Part shown: piece after piece, positions 8,355-14,772 of the stretch
Position numbering within the stretch: position 1 is the stretch's first letter
Layout: each line of letters begins with the position of its first letter
Origin: a virus
Strand: one strand, 5' to 3'
DNA: 50,791 nucleotides
Virus record (IMG/VR): IMGVR_UViG_3300031576_000065
Coordinates: 1 to 50,791 of that record
The notes under the pieces: generated by a model
Database searches by the model: none
The model's input: only the letters and a program-made list of their open reading frames with translations
What the model was told of the DNA's origin: nothing
Program-made: the position numbers and the translations under genes

Positions 8355-8582
8355 CTACCTCTGATAATAGATCCTTACCGGTTGAGGTTCTGCTTTGAAT
8401 CCTTCAGACCAATCGTACCCATTTCCCATACATCTGGGGCAATAGTGTCCCTCTGAATCTTCAGTTGTAAGGTTTTTGAGGCTAATTTGAAATCTACGCC
8501 CACATCCTGTACAAGGGACGGATTCTGGCCTGTTGTACTCAAATACTTCCAAAACTACTCCTTTGCTTATATTTACTTCCAT
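8355..8582 (-). CDS. Zinc-ribbon protein, first gene of late arm
   Basis: 75 residues with two Cys pairs (CTGC at about residue 24, CPRC at about 48) spaced as in a zinc ribbon. The C-terminus is aromatic and Pro-containing. The ATG lies five bases after a TATAAT hexamer, so the transcript would start at or next to the start codon, and no Shine-Dalgarno site is possible. As the first gene of the late arm it could be a regulator. Function not recognised. Confidence 0.65.
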   Translation of the reverse strand: MEVNISKGVVLEVFEYNRPESVPCTGCGRRFQISLKNLTTEDSEGHYCPRCMGNGYDWSEGFKAEPQPVRIYYQR

Positions 8583-8587
8583 ACTGT

Positions 8588-8616
8588 ATTATAGCATATG
8601 TAAGCCATATATGCAA
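8588..8616 (-). promoter_or_regulatory. Probable late promoter, leaderless
   Basis: On the minus strand: TTGCAT at 8616-8611, a 17-base spacer, then TATAAT at 8593-8588. The ATG of the zinc-ribbon gene follows after five bases. This is the only good sigma70-type promoter I see at the head of the late arm. It would be read by host RNA polymerase, or by the phage sigma-like factor if that recognises the same boxes. Confidence 0.6.
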
Positions 8617-8987
8617 GTGTTAGCTTTATAAAAACACTTAAGAGTATGCAGTACTGCTACTTTAGCTAATATTAGCTTATTAAGGACTAAAATAAGCATA
8701 TATTAGTATATTCTTCACCCAAATATATTACCCTTGGGAACCCCTTCTGTAAAGCCTTTTTTTGAAAACCTATACTTTAGTCTAGGTAAGACTATACTTT
8801 TCTGTACGGACGAGCTTGGGAAATTAGGGGGTTCGATAGGCGTCTATTAATCCCTATTTGAACCCGGGGGGTCGAACCCTTTGGGATTTGCCTCTGTAGG
8901 GGATGAAATCCATTAAATAGCAGGTACTACCCACAACGGGGGCCTAGGGTCGCTTTACTAAATGAAGGGGCATCTGGGCATTAAGGG

Positions 8988-8999
8988 TGTGTTAACACA
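8988..8999. promoter_or_regulatory. Palindrome TGTGTTAACACA, operator-like
   Basis: A perfect 12-bp palindrome just upstream of a weak promoter-like pair (TTGTCA at 9004, 16 bases, TAGCAT at 9026) and ahead of the first early gene. Size and position suit a dimeric regulator. Confidence 0.5.
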
Positions 9000-9193
9000 T
9001 GGTTTGTCACGAACAACCAGACCCATAGCATCAACCTATGATCAGACCTCAACACCCACTGTCACAACCCCTGTCACAATGTCATGGGCCGCAGAGACGG
9101 CCTTACAAACCCATCACAACTAACCTCTAGACATTGGCTCGTGTCAGTCAATCCGACGGCACACACAGCCCTACGGGGCAGGAAGGAGTCAAC

Positions 9194-9487
9194 ATGACTC
9201 CCGAGCAAATAGCGGAGCTAGTAGCCAATACGGTTGCAGCGATGCTGCCAGGCGCACCGGAGGCGCCTATTACGACACCAGCGCAAGCGCCTGCTAGGAA
9301 GGCAGGAAGGCCGAAGGGGAGCAAGAACAAGACGAAGGCTACCCTTGTCGCAGCGTCTTGCATTACCGCTGGTACCGCATGGACGCTCCTCGGAGCAGAC
9401 GAGGCATTTGAGCCGAAGGATCACGACCGGCCGGCTAGTAACTATCAGCTCTACCGCCTCAACGTCGCCGGGCTCCTGACTGTCTAG
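9194..9487 (+). CDS. Small protein with AT-hook-like segment (paralog 1)
   Basis: 97 residues from ATG 9194, behind a GGAAGGAG site; the GTG or TTG extension upstream has none. The N-terminal helix (TPEQIAELVANTVAAML) is followed by an Ala/Pro linker, a basic GRPKGSKNKTK segment like an AT-hook (residues 39-50), and a C-terminal NYQLYRLNVAGLL motif. The same C-terminal motif and a basic linker occur in the gene at 10700, so the two are paralogs. It is probably a nucleoid-associated or regulatory DNA-binding protein made early; inference from the basic motif. Confidence 0.75.
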   Translation: MTPEQIAELVANTVAAMLPGAPEAPITTPAQAPARKAGRPKGSKNKTKATLVAASCITAGTAWTLLGADEAFEPKDHDRPASNYQLYRLNVAGLLTV

Positions 9488-9506
9488 TTCCCGACGTCGT
9501 ACTATC

Positions 9507-9536
9507 GCCCCCCTGGGCTACAACAGCTAGGGGGGC
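9507..9536 (+). terminator. Rho-independent terminator
   Basis: GCCCCCCT and AGGGGGGC form an 8-bp GC-rich stem with a 14-base loop, followed by TCTTCT. It lies 20 bases after the first early gene, so that gene is probably transcribed as a short separate unit. Confidence 0.7.
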
Positions 9537-9902
9537 TCTTCTATGCCCTGATATCTGCCAGGGTCGCGCACCTCCTCGAGACTCCTAGCCTCAGTAGCGC
9601 CCTATATCCCTGTAAGCAGTAGTCAACCAGCATCGCCGTAATGCCCCCTGTAACGCATTCTCCCGGCTTCCTACCCCTAACCCCAGGTTCCACTACCCCG
9701 AGTACCCCTAGGGGCTTAGAACGCCTTACAGTCCGTACAGTCCGTTCTGCCTCCACTACTCCATATCCCGATATTCGCCCATACGCGCGATAGTCAAAGA
9801 GCTCATGGACGGCGGGAGTGAACCATGGCGGTTACAAATCTTCGTGAGGCTCTCGTCAGCTCTCGTGAGGCTCCCTCACGATATAACAATAGGGGAGAAC
9901 AG

Positions 9903-10019
9903 ATGTTCGTCACAAACTTGAGGGCACTTGAGGGTTTGGAGGTAGGCAGATTTGGCTCAACCAAAGGCGCTGAGAGACTTAACAAAACTTTACTTGACTC
10001 ACAAAGCCGGCGCCTGTAG
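9903..10019 (+). CDS. Possible 38-residue peptide
   Basis: ATG 9903 follows a GGGGAG site by a few bases. The product begins MFVTNLRALEG and is basic. An in-frame upstream extension from 9825 begins MAVTNLREAL, so the start segment looks duplicated. It could be a true small early protein or chance; no homology recognised. Confidence 0.3.
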   Translation: MFVTNLRALEGLEVGRFGSTKGAERLNKTLLDSQSRRL

Positions 10020-10108
10020 TCTCCGACGGCTGGATCGGTTTGACGACCAGGGAGAGAGCTATAGGCTCTAACATAGCGATTGAGTGGCCCTGTCTGCACC
10101 GCTCTCCA

Positions 10109-10123
10109 ACTAGATTATCTAGT
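10109..10123. promoter_or_regulatory. 15-bp perfect palindrome, operator-like
   Basis: ACTAGAT and ATCTAGT flank a single T in a non-coding stretch. The arms are perfect. A dimeric DNA-binding protein site is the simplest reading; no Cro- or repressor-like gene is adjacent. Confidence 0.4.
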
Positions 10124-10588
10124 GTGTAACCGAGAGGCAGGGTGGCTGTCTAGGACGGCAGCCAGGTAACCACCATAACCCGTATTAGTCCAGGGTCGCA
10201 GCGAGCAGAGAAGCCCCACTTACTCTCTGTAGGATACAGATTACCTCTGTGTCAGCCCACCGGAAGGGTGAGCCTTTATTAGAATCGCATTTATCAACGT
10301 GAGAGGGCAAGGTGGCTGTGTATCATGTGTATGGGTATGCGGCTTGGTGCGAGAGCATCCGTCCACCCTTCCAACGTGTAAGTCCCAATAATGGGCAGAA
10401 TGGACGTGGGGTAGCCTTTGTAGCGGCTCACCGATTGCAGCATGGCTGAAAGACACCTTATTGGGGTATAGTAAGCCTAGCAGCAACGGTCGATGCGTCA
10501 TTGGAGTAATCAACGAAATATACACACACCGTATCGTAGTAGTGAAGTTTACGGTGGGGCTGTTGATAATCACCAAGTGACATGAACA

Positions 10589-10606
10589 GTGTGATTATGA
10601 TCACAC
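10589..10606. promoter_or_regulatory. CRP/FNR-family-type binding site
   Basis: GTGTGATTATGATCACAC contains TGTGA-N6-TCACA exactly, the consensus for CRP and for actinobacterial GlxR/Cmr-type regulators, with 7-bp perfect arms. It lies 94 bases before the ATG at 10700. This suggests that a host cAMP-type regulator, or a phage mimic, acts on early transcription. The match is seen; the regulator is inferred. Confidence 0.55.
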
Positions 10607-10699
10607 ATCACATATCCTGATTATTAGCAACCCTGCCGTAGCTTCACGCATAACGCGGAAGCTATACCCCCACAGGTTGTGGGAGAAAGGACGGGTTTT

Positions 10700-11185
10700 A
10701 TGAAGCTCGCCAAGCACATTCAGATCGCTCGCACAGAGGGGCCAGAGGCAGGATTGGAGTTCTACCTGGCCTCGCGCGTAAGTGCGCGACACCCGCAGTA
10801 CGCGGAGATCACCAAGCGGCGCACCGATGCGACCCGCCTGGCAGCGTATTGCAGCATCTACTCCGACCAGATCGGACAGGTGCAGACAGTCCAGCAGGCT
10901 GACGACCATGCAACCCTCGTGCAGACCATCGCGGAGGCGGTCATGGCGCAGTTGCAGGACGCTCGGGCAGAAGTCGAGACCCCGCCTGTGATAGTAGGCA
11001 AGACCCGTACCACACGAAAGGGTCGCCTGCCCAAGACGGCTATCAGCGTCCTCACGCGAGAGGATGCCTGGCTCGCAGGTGGTGCAGCCCCGAAGTTCAA
11101 GCCGCGCACGAATGGCGACAGCCCCGCGAACGGCGGGCAATTGTATCGCCTGAATATGCTCGGCAAGCTCGTCTTCACCGACTGA
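10700..11185 (+). CDS. Basic early protein (paralog 2 of the AT-hook-like protein)
   Basis: 161 residues from ATG 10700, after GGGAGAAAGG. The N-terminal two-thirds is helical (KLAKHIQIARTEGPEAGLEF, later QTIAEAVMAQLQDARAE). A basic RTTRKGRLPKTA segment occupies the place of the AT-hook-like motif in the gene at 9194, and the C-terminus NGGQLYRLNMLGKLVF matches the C-terminus of that protein. The shared tail defines a small phage family here. A role in DNA binding or takeover is plausible. High GC relative to later early genes. Confidence 0.75.
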   Translation: MKLAKHIQIARTEGPEAGLEFYLASRVSARHPQYAEITKRRTDATRLAAYCSIYSDQIGQVQTVQQADDHATLVQTIAEAVMAQLQDARAEVETPPVIVGKTRTTRKGRLPKTAISVLTREDAWLAGGAAPKFKPRTNGDSPANGGQLYRLNMLGKLVFTD

Positions 11186-11187
11186 TC

Positions 11188-11268
11188 GTGTTCCTCATCG
11201 GCGCAATAATGGTTGTGGTACTGGTTGGATTCTCTTTCTGGCTAATGTCACTACCACCCCGTCGATAG
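11188..11268 (+). CDS. Possible 26-residue membrane peptide
   Basis: GTG 11188 begins three bases after the preceding stop. The peptide is one hydrophobic helix (FLIGAIMVVVLVGFSFWLM) ending in Pro-Pro-Arg-Arg. No clear ribosome site, so translation would depend on coupling. Short but membrane-like throughout. Confidence 0.35.
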   Translation: MFLIGAIMVVVLVGFSFWLMSLPPRR

Positions 11269-11580
11269 GCTGCAATCTACCCCTAGGTACGCCACAGGTG
11301 TCCTGGGTAAATACTTGGGGGTAGTATGGAGCCTCTAAGAGGCCGTCCAAATGCCCATAAGGGCATAAACCAAGCCCTGTGTATAGAGAGTATGTAAGTA
11401 CGTGTACGGCTCCTCATGCAGTTTGTACGCGGAAAACGTGCTATTCCGAAACGAGTGGGTAATTTCTTACTTTACTTACACGGGGTACTCACAACCAACG
11501 CTGTGCGGGAGGCAGGGCCTAAGTGAGGTGATCATACCCCACTCTGCCTCCTAATCAGCTATTTGGTAAAGGAGGTTGAA
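11269..11580 (+). ncRNA. Structured non-coding leader with several hairpins
   Basis: No gene seen. Successive structures are: CTACCCC/GGGGTAG (11277-11324), GCCTC-TAA-GAGGC (11331-11343), ATGCCC-ATAA-GGGCAT (11351-11366), and a long hairpin at 11508-11551 made of GGAGGCAG/CTGCCTCC with an inner AGTGAGGT/ACCCCACT stem. The last ends 18 bases before an AAAGGAGG ribosome site. Either a small RNA or a structured 5' leader controlling the next operon. Confidence 0.45.
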
Positions 11581-11805
11581 ATGAATAAGGGCACGGATTC
11601 GGTTGCAGAGGTGGCGGATCATTTGTCCATCCTCGCGGATCACATTTCCCACCTGAAGATCTTCGGCGGATACGTTGTTGGGGCTCAGTTCGACATGACA
11701 GCGGACTATCCCCTTTCAATCGAGTTCGTCGATGCAGGTGGAAACTGGCATGGTATTCAATACAACCGAGTAGGGCGAGCCTCAGTTAAAAAAGGAGGGT
11801 GTTAA
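11581..11805 (+). CDS. Conserved-looking small protein of 74 residues
   Basis: The ATG at 11581 is preceded by AAAGGAGG. The first half is helical (DSVAEVADHLSILADHISHL) and the second is strand-like with aromatic residues. It starts an operon in which genes overlap or nearly abut up to 14374. Function unknown. Confidence 0.65.
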   Translation: MNKGTDSVAEVADHLSILADHISHLKIFGGYVVGAQFDMTADYPLSIEFVDAGGNWHGIQYNRVGRASVKKGGC

Positions 11806-11809
11806 GTTA

Positions 11810-12100
11810 ATGATAGAACCCAACCCCATCACAGCGGAGTTGAGTCAAGCGGGGTTGGAGTTGATCAGCCCCGAGAACGTGGAAGCCACTACGGAGCGTA
11901 TGGGAGGCCGGGAGGTAGTTGAGCAGCTATTGAGCAGACTCACCTACGGAACCATAAAGCTATGTCCCGAGATTGGGATTCTTGGTGATCGAGGGTTCCG
12001 GGCGGTAGAGGCCGCTATCGTGACCGGACTAGCTGCCGGAATGGCTGCGGAGCAGCGCGCCCGGAGGGGGGAAGACCTCATGGGGGGATTTACTCTGTGA
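11810..12100 (+). CDS. Hypothetical helical protein of 96 residues
   Basis: ATG 11810, behind GGAGGGTGTTAAGTTA. Mostly helical and slightly acidic, with an Ala-rich segment near the C-terminus (EAAIVTGLAAGMAAEQRARR). The stop overlaps the next GTG (GTGA). No family recognised. Confidence 0.65.
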   Translation: MIEPNPITAELSQAGLELISPENVEATTERMGGREVVEQLLSRLTYGTIKLCPEIGILGDRGFRAVEAAIVTGLAAGMAAEQRARRGEDLMGGFTL

Positions 12101-12318
12101 GTATGTGGCACTCCCCACACAAGGGCCGAAAGGCGTATCCTGTACGCCCATTATCATATAAGACCTCTGTTTCAGGTAACAAGGGCGGTAGGTCTGGTGA
12201 CAAGTCTCGCCGGCATCCGATCCAGCTACCTGGCTACCCTTCGGGAGTATGTCTAGGGGCAGGTAAAGAAGACAATTGCCATTGTGGCACACACAACAGG
12301 AGGGTAAATGCTCAATAG
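12097..12318 (+). CDS. Small basic Cys/His-containing protein
   Basis: 73 residues from a GTG that overlaps the upstream stop. The product is rich in Lys, Arg, Gly and Ser and ends with a CHCGTH cluster plus one earlier Cys, a possible metal site. The composition is unusual and the start non-ATG, so confidence is moderate. The next gene begins inside its 3' end. Confidence 0.5.
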   Translation: MSMWHSPHKGRKAYPVRPLSYKTSVSGNKGGRSGDKSRRHPIQLPGYPSGVCLGAGKEDNCHCGTHNRRVNAQ

Positions 12319-12469
12319 AGCAGGATATGAGTTTCCAGTTGAGGGAACTCCCAAGAACATCATTAGATCGCGTAAAACGCTCGTGAAGAGCATCCTGGAC
12401 TACAAAGGGCCAATTGGTAGCCTAGGGCGTGCTCTGCGGGTAGTAGCAAATCGTGAAAGAAGAAGGTAA
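12308..12469 (+). CDS. Short basic protein of 53 residues
   Basis: ATG 12308 has a strong AGGAGGG site. The product is basic and helical (KNIIRSRKTLVKSILDY), ending in Arg-Arg-Arg. Its TAA overlaps the ATG of the phosphoribosyltransferase-like gene (TAATG), so the two are probably coupled. Function unknown. Confidence 0.6.
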   Translation: MLNRAGYEFPVEGTPKNIIRSRKTLVKSILDYKGPIGSLGRALRVVANRERRR

Positions 12470-12924
12470 TGCCCCTAACCCATGACTGGCGAGCACACTG
12501 CCTAAAGGCGGTAACGCATCTGAAGCCGAGAATAGGTAAGGATTTCGATATGTTGGTCATAAGTGGTCTTTCAGGTCAATGTGTCGGTTTCTATACCGCC
12601 GTCGTGCTTAAGGTTCCGCTTCTCGTTGTTAGGAAAGAGCCCACAAAAACGGGAACATACGGAGTCAAGCGTACTCTTATGGCAACGCCTGAGATTTCAG
12701 ACTTCTGGAGGGCATACCACAAACCTCCCCGCATCTGTTTTCTTGACGACTGGATAGGGAGTGGAGGCACTAGGAAAGAAACTTGCGAGATCATCCACGC
12801 GAAGGGCGGTAATTGCACAGTGGAATATCTCTACGGTCGTGAACAGGACGGTTTTTTTGATATAGACCCCGAAATCTACAAACAGTTTGGGCCTGTCAAG
12901 AAGTTAAGGGAGTTGGTGCTATAA
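12469..12924 (+). CDS. Phosphoribosyltransferase-like protein
   Basis: 151 residues with the type I PRTase loop: hydrophobic strand ICFLDDW followed by IGSGGT at about residues 84-96, close to the PRPP-binding signature (two acidic residues, then S/T-G-G-T). A VISGLSGQCVGF segment near residue 31 fits the N-terminal strand-turn. Known members transfer nucleobases to or from PRPP. Neighbours are a cREC-like and a SLOG protein, so the substrate may be a nucleotide-derived signal or a salvage base. Catalytic competence is not certain. Confidence 0.7.
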   Translation: MPLTHDWRAHCLKAVTHLKPRIGKDFDMLVISGLSGQCVGFYTAVVLKVPLLVVRKEPTKTGTYGVKRTLMATPEISDFWRAYHKPPRICFLDDWIGSGGTRKETCEIIHAKGGNCTVEYLYGREQDGFFDIDPEIYKQFGPVKKLRELVL

Positions 12925-13307
12925 TGAGTATCAAATTGTGGTATGATGATGTTCGACCCGCACCTGAGGGCTGGGTGTGGGCTCGTACAAACGACGAGGC
13001 AATTGCACTCCTTTCTTGCAATGACGTAACCCACGCAAGTTTGGATCATGACATGGGAAACCACGATCTACCGGAGGGCACTTACGACGGCGGGCCTAAT
13101 AGCGGATCAGGTATGCCACAGAAGGGGGAGGAAAACGGATACCACTTAGTTCAGTGGATGATCAAAAACGACAAACTCCCAGGTTGGATTCGTGTTCATT
13201 CCTGGAGTCCTTCTGGCGGAGAGCATATGTATCGCGCACTCCTTGATGCAAAGGGGGACAACGTAATCCGTCAGCCCTACAGACCTATGGAGGTTCTAGT
13301 ACTATGA
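12924..13307 (+). CDS. Receiver-like (cREC-type) domain protein
   Basis: 127 residues. LWYDDVRPAPEGW at the N-terminus, ASLDHDMG near residue 40, GYHLVQWM near 77 and VHSWSPSGGEHM near 93 match my recall of the cyclic-phosphate-processing receiver-type family found in many phages. Conserved Asp pairs suggest metal-dependent chemistry on a phosphate ester. It overlaps its neighbours by a few bases, between PRTase-like and SLOG genes, which supports a joint role in nucleotide metabolism or signalling. Family call from recalled motifs only. Confidence 0.7.
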   Translation: MSIKLWYDDVRPAPEGWVWARTNDEAIALLSCNDVTHASLDHDMGNHDLPEGTYDGGPNSGSGMPQKGEENGYHLVQWMIKNDKLPGWIRVHSWSPSGGEHMYRALLDAKGDNVIRQPYRPMEVLVL

Positions 13308-13678
13308 GAGTTCTCGTAACGGGTTCATGTGCGTGGAAAGATAAAGAAGCTGTATACGAGCGACTATCCAAGTTGTCTTCTAACACAACCATCATTCACG
13401 GCTGCTCGATGGGGGTTGATACTTTCGCAGGATCTGCAGCCAAACGCCTGGGCTTCAAGGTGGAGGAGTTTCCGCCGGACTATGAAATTTATGGTAAGCA
13501 AGCCAGCGCCAAGCGCAACATCGCCATGACCGAAGCCGAGCCCGACATCTGTATTGCGTTCTGGAATGGAAAATCACACGGGACGTTCCACACGATGTAC
13601 GAAGCCATTATCAGAAACATTCCTGTGGACGTTGTGATGGAAAAAACGCAGGTAAAGCAACTTGCGTTTCAGGTCTGA
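13304..13678 (+). CDS. SLOG-domain protein (YspA/DUF2493-type)
   Basis: 124 residues, a single Rossmann-like domain: MRVLVTGSC at the N-terminus, then IIHGCSMGVDTFAGSAAKRLG (residues 31-52; the Gly-rich ligand loop followed by Asp), a basic KRNIAM helix, and CIAFWNGKSHGTFHTM near residue 80. SLOG proteins bind nucleotide-like ligands; family members are linked to ADP-ribose- or nucleotide-derived signals. It overlaps the cREC-like gene (ATGA) and is one of three SLOG-type proteins in the genome. Confidence 0.8.
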   Translation: MRVLVTGSCAWKDKEAVYERLSKLSSNTTIIHGCSMGVDTFAGSAAKRLGFKVEEFPPDYEIYGKQASAKRNIAMTEAEPDICIAFWNGKSHGTFHTMYEAIIRNIPVDVVMEKTQVKQLAFQV

Positions 13679-13683
13679 GTCTT

Positions 13684-13959
13684 ATGCCTCGTAACTGGAA
13701 AGAGGTACGGGAGAAGCGCCGCATCAAGCGGCAACAGGTGGAGCAGTCCTATAAGGAGTATGTTCCGCCGCAGGTGCGGCAACACCGCCAGGGCAGATGG
13801 TTTGCCAGGGTAAACGAAGCGCCGCAGTTTGTGGCATATGAGGGGGCTATATTTGACTGCCCTGATTGTGACAAGCGTTTCGTGAATATGGCGTATCTGA
13901 AGACCCACGTTAAGAAGAAACACTACCCACATGCAATTTCTAATGGTCGAACTAATTAG
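13684..13959 (+). CDS. C2H2 zinc-finger protein
   Basis: 91 residues. The N-terminus is very basic and Gln/Arg-rich (EVREKRRIKRQQVEQSYK). A classical C2H2 finger lies at about residues 59-80: FDCPDCDKRF, then a hydrophobic Leu, then TH-xxx-KKKH, the spacing usual in eukaryotic-type fingers. It is probably a DNA- or RNA-binding regulator. It lies between SLOG and peptidase-like genes and overlaps the latter. Confidence 0.8.
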   Translation: MPRNWKEVREKRRIKRQQVEQSYKEYVPPQVRQHRQGRWFARVNEAPQFVAYEGAIFDCPDCDKRFVNMAYLKTHVKKKHYPHAISNGRTN

Positions 13960-14374
13960 AGTTCCGGCTGTCAATAAGCAACAGATAGCCCACCTGGGTA
14001 GTGAACACGACAAATCCTCTCGTAAGAACGCGGAGTTAATTTTACGAGCAGGTCACATAGTTACTATGATCGGCGAGGGGCCGTCAATGGAGCCGCTCAT
14101 TTCGAGCGGTACACGTATGGTCATAGGACCGTGGGCTAAGGGTCGCAGACCTAAGAAGTACGAAATCCTGTTTTGTCGTGCTGGCAATGGTGGTCGGTTT
14201 CACACCCTCCACTTGTGTTGGTATGTTATGCGCCGAAAGTTCCTGATGATTGACACAAAAGGGCGTGTCCTCGGGTATATTCCTTTTAAGTATATCTTGG
14301 GGGAGTACCTGGGTGCATGGGACACAGAAAAGCGGGATATAATCCCGTATGTACCAAACGGGGTAACTAACTAA
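13931..14374 (+). CDS. S24/S26 peptidase-like protein
   Basis: 147 residues. GEGPSMEPLISSGTRMVIGP (about residues 48-67) matches the Ser-containing box of signal peptidase/LexA-type S24/S26 serine peptidases. The later YEILFCRAGNG and LMIDTKGRVLGYIP strands fit the beta-rich fold. The general-base Lys is not obvious and there is no membrane segment. It could process a protein or act as a non-catalytic binding domain. No HTH is fused, so it is not a standard LexA/CI repressor. Confidence 0.6.
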   Translation: MQFLMVELIRVPAVNKQQIAHLGSEHDKSSRKNAELILRAGHIVTMIGEGPSMEPLISSGTRMVIGPWAKGRRPKKYEILFCRAGNGGRFHTLHLCWYVMRRKFLMIDTKGRVLGYIPFKYILGEYLGAWDTEKRDIIPYVPNGVTN

Positions 14375-14631
14375 GTTAAGTAGCGAGAGGGTACGTCCCC
14401 GTGCCCTCCACGGTGCTTAGCACCCTACATCATGTCGTACATTCCGGTTCTGATCCCAGGGCGCGCGACTTGGTGCTTACCGTTTTACGGTAAGATGTGG
14501 GTAACCGTCCGGTAAGTTTAGCAACTGAGCCGGGTAGTTGCTGTCCCCCTGAGCTATTTCAAATGCGGAGCCCGTCTATGGACTCTAGTTTAGATATAGG
14601 CGGGGGGACAGGAGCTAGAGAAAGGAGAATT
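14375..14631 (+). ncRNA. Structured intergenic RNA ahead of the amide-ligation operon
   Basis: 257 bases without an ORF in an otherwise packed operon. Hairpins: GGTGC-TTA-GCACC near 14411, a perfect CTTACCGT-TTT-ACGGTAAG at 14476-14494, GCAACT/AGTTGC at 14521-14541, and a long-range 9-bp stem CTGTCCCCC (14541-14549) with GGGGGACAG (14603-14611) ending just before the AAAGGAG site. Candidate regulatory leader or small RNA; no known riboswitch class recognised. Confidence 0.45.
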
Positions 14632-14772
14632 ATGGTTTTAGCTTCGACGCATATAAATCCGTGGGGAGGCAAGTGTATCCACGGAAAAGATGGTGCGTAT
14701 TTGTACAAGGGTTCGCAAGTGAATCCAAAATGCGTAGAGTGCCAGAAGTTGGGTCGTGATGGGAACCATTAG
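14632..14772 (+). CDS. Small zinc-binding peptide of 46 residues
   Basis: ATG 14632 follows AAAGGAG at ideal spacing. CIHGKDG...CVECQK gives a CxH and CxxC pair, a likely zinc knuckle. It overlaps the start of the next gene. It is the first gene after the structured leader and could be a co-factor or substrate of the ligase genes downstream; that is speculation. Confidence 0.6.
   Translation: MVLASTHINPWGGKCIHGKDGAYLYKGSQVNPKCVECQKLGRDGNH

Larger units (their letters stand above)
8583..9193. promoter_or_regulatory. Divergent control region, AT-rich, non-coding
   Basis: About 600 bp without a convincing gene separates the two arms. The left half (8590-8810) is very AT-rich with repeated TTAGCT/AGCTAA words and an AGGACTAAAATAAGC segment that nearly recurs at 19559. 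A near-palindrome around AGTCT-AGGTA-AGACT lies at 8778-8792. The right half holds GGGTTCGA...TCGAACCC (about 8830-8880), a perfect TGTGTTAACACA palindrome and TGTCACAA repeats near 9060-9080. It is a candidate replication origin and operator region. Confidence 0.6.
9537..10699. other. Long largely non-coding region with inverted repeats
   Basis: About 1.16 kb with only one weak small ORF (9903-10019). It contains: two tandem ACAGTCCGT copies near 9730; two TCGTGAGGCTC copies near 9840-9870, the second running into a CGTGAGG-CTC-CCTCACG hairpin; a perfect ACTAGAT-T-ATCTAGT palindrome; two GGTGGCTGT copies near 10145 and 10312; a CRP-like site near 10595; and a TAGCTTC/GAAGCTA hairpin near 10637-10662. 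Longer ORFs on the minus strand here have no ribosome sites and odd composition. The region may hold an origin, non-coding RNA or operators. Confidence 0.55.

Noticed and set aside
8820-8885. A second tRNA
   Set aside because: GGTTCGA/TCGAACC words resemble a T arm, but no acceptor or anticodon stems can be formed around them.
9541-9756. A 71-residue minus-strand ORF in the non-coding region
   Set aside because: No ribosome site; Arg/Gly-rich composition typical of a random frame.
10241-10576. A 111-residue minus-strand ORF
   Set aside because: No ribosome site, Thr/His/Pro-rich random composition, against the direction of neighbouring genes.
10601-11140. A 179-residue minus-strand ORF
   Set aside because: It is the antisense shadow of the gene at 10700, with no ribosome site and unlikely composition.
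13931-14374. LexA/CI-type repressor
   Set aside because: It has a peptidase-like box but no HTH domain, and no integrase or lysogeny genes are seen in the window.
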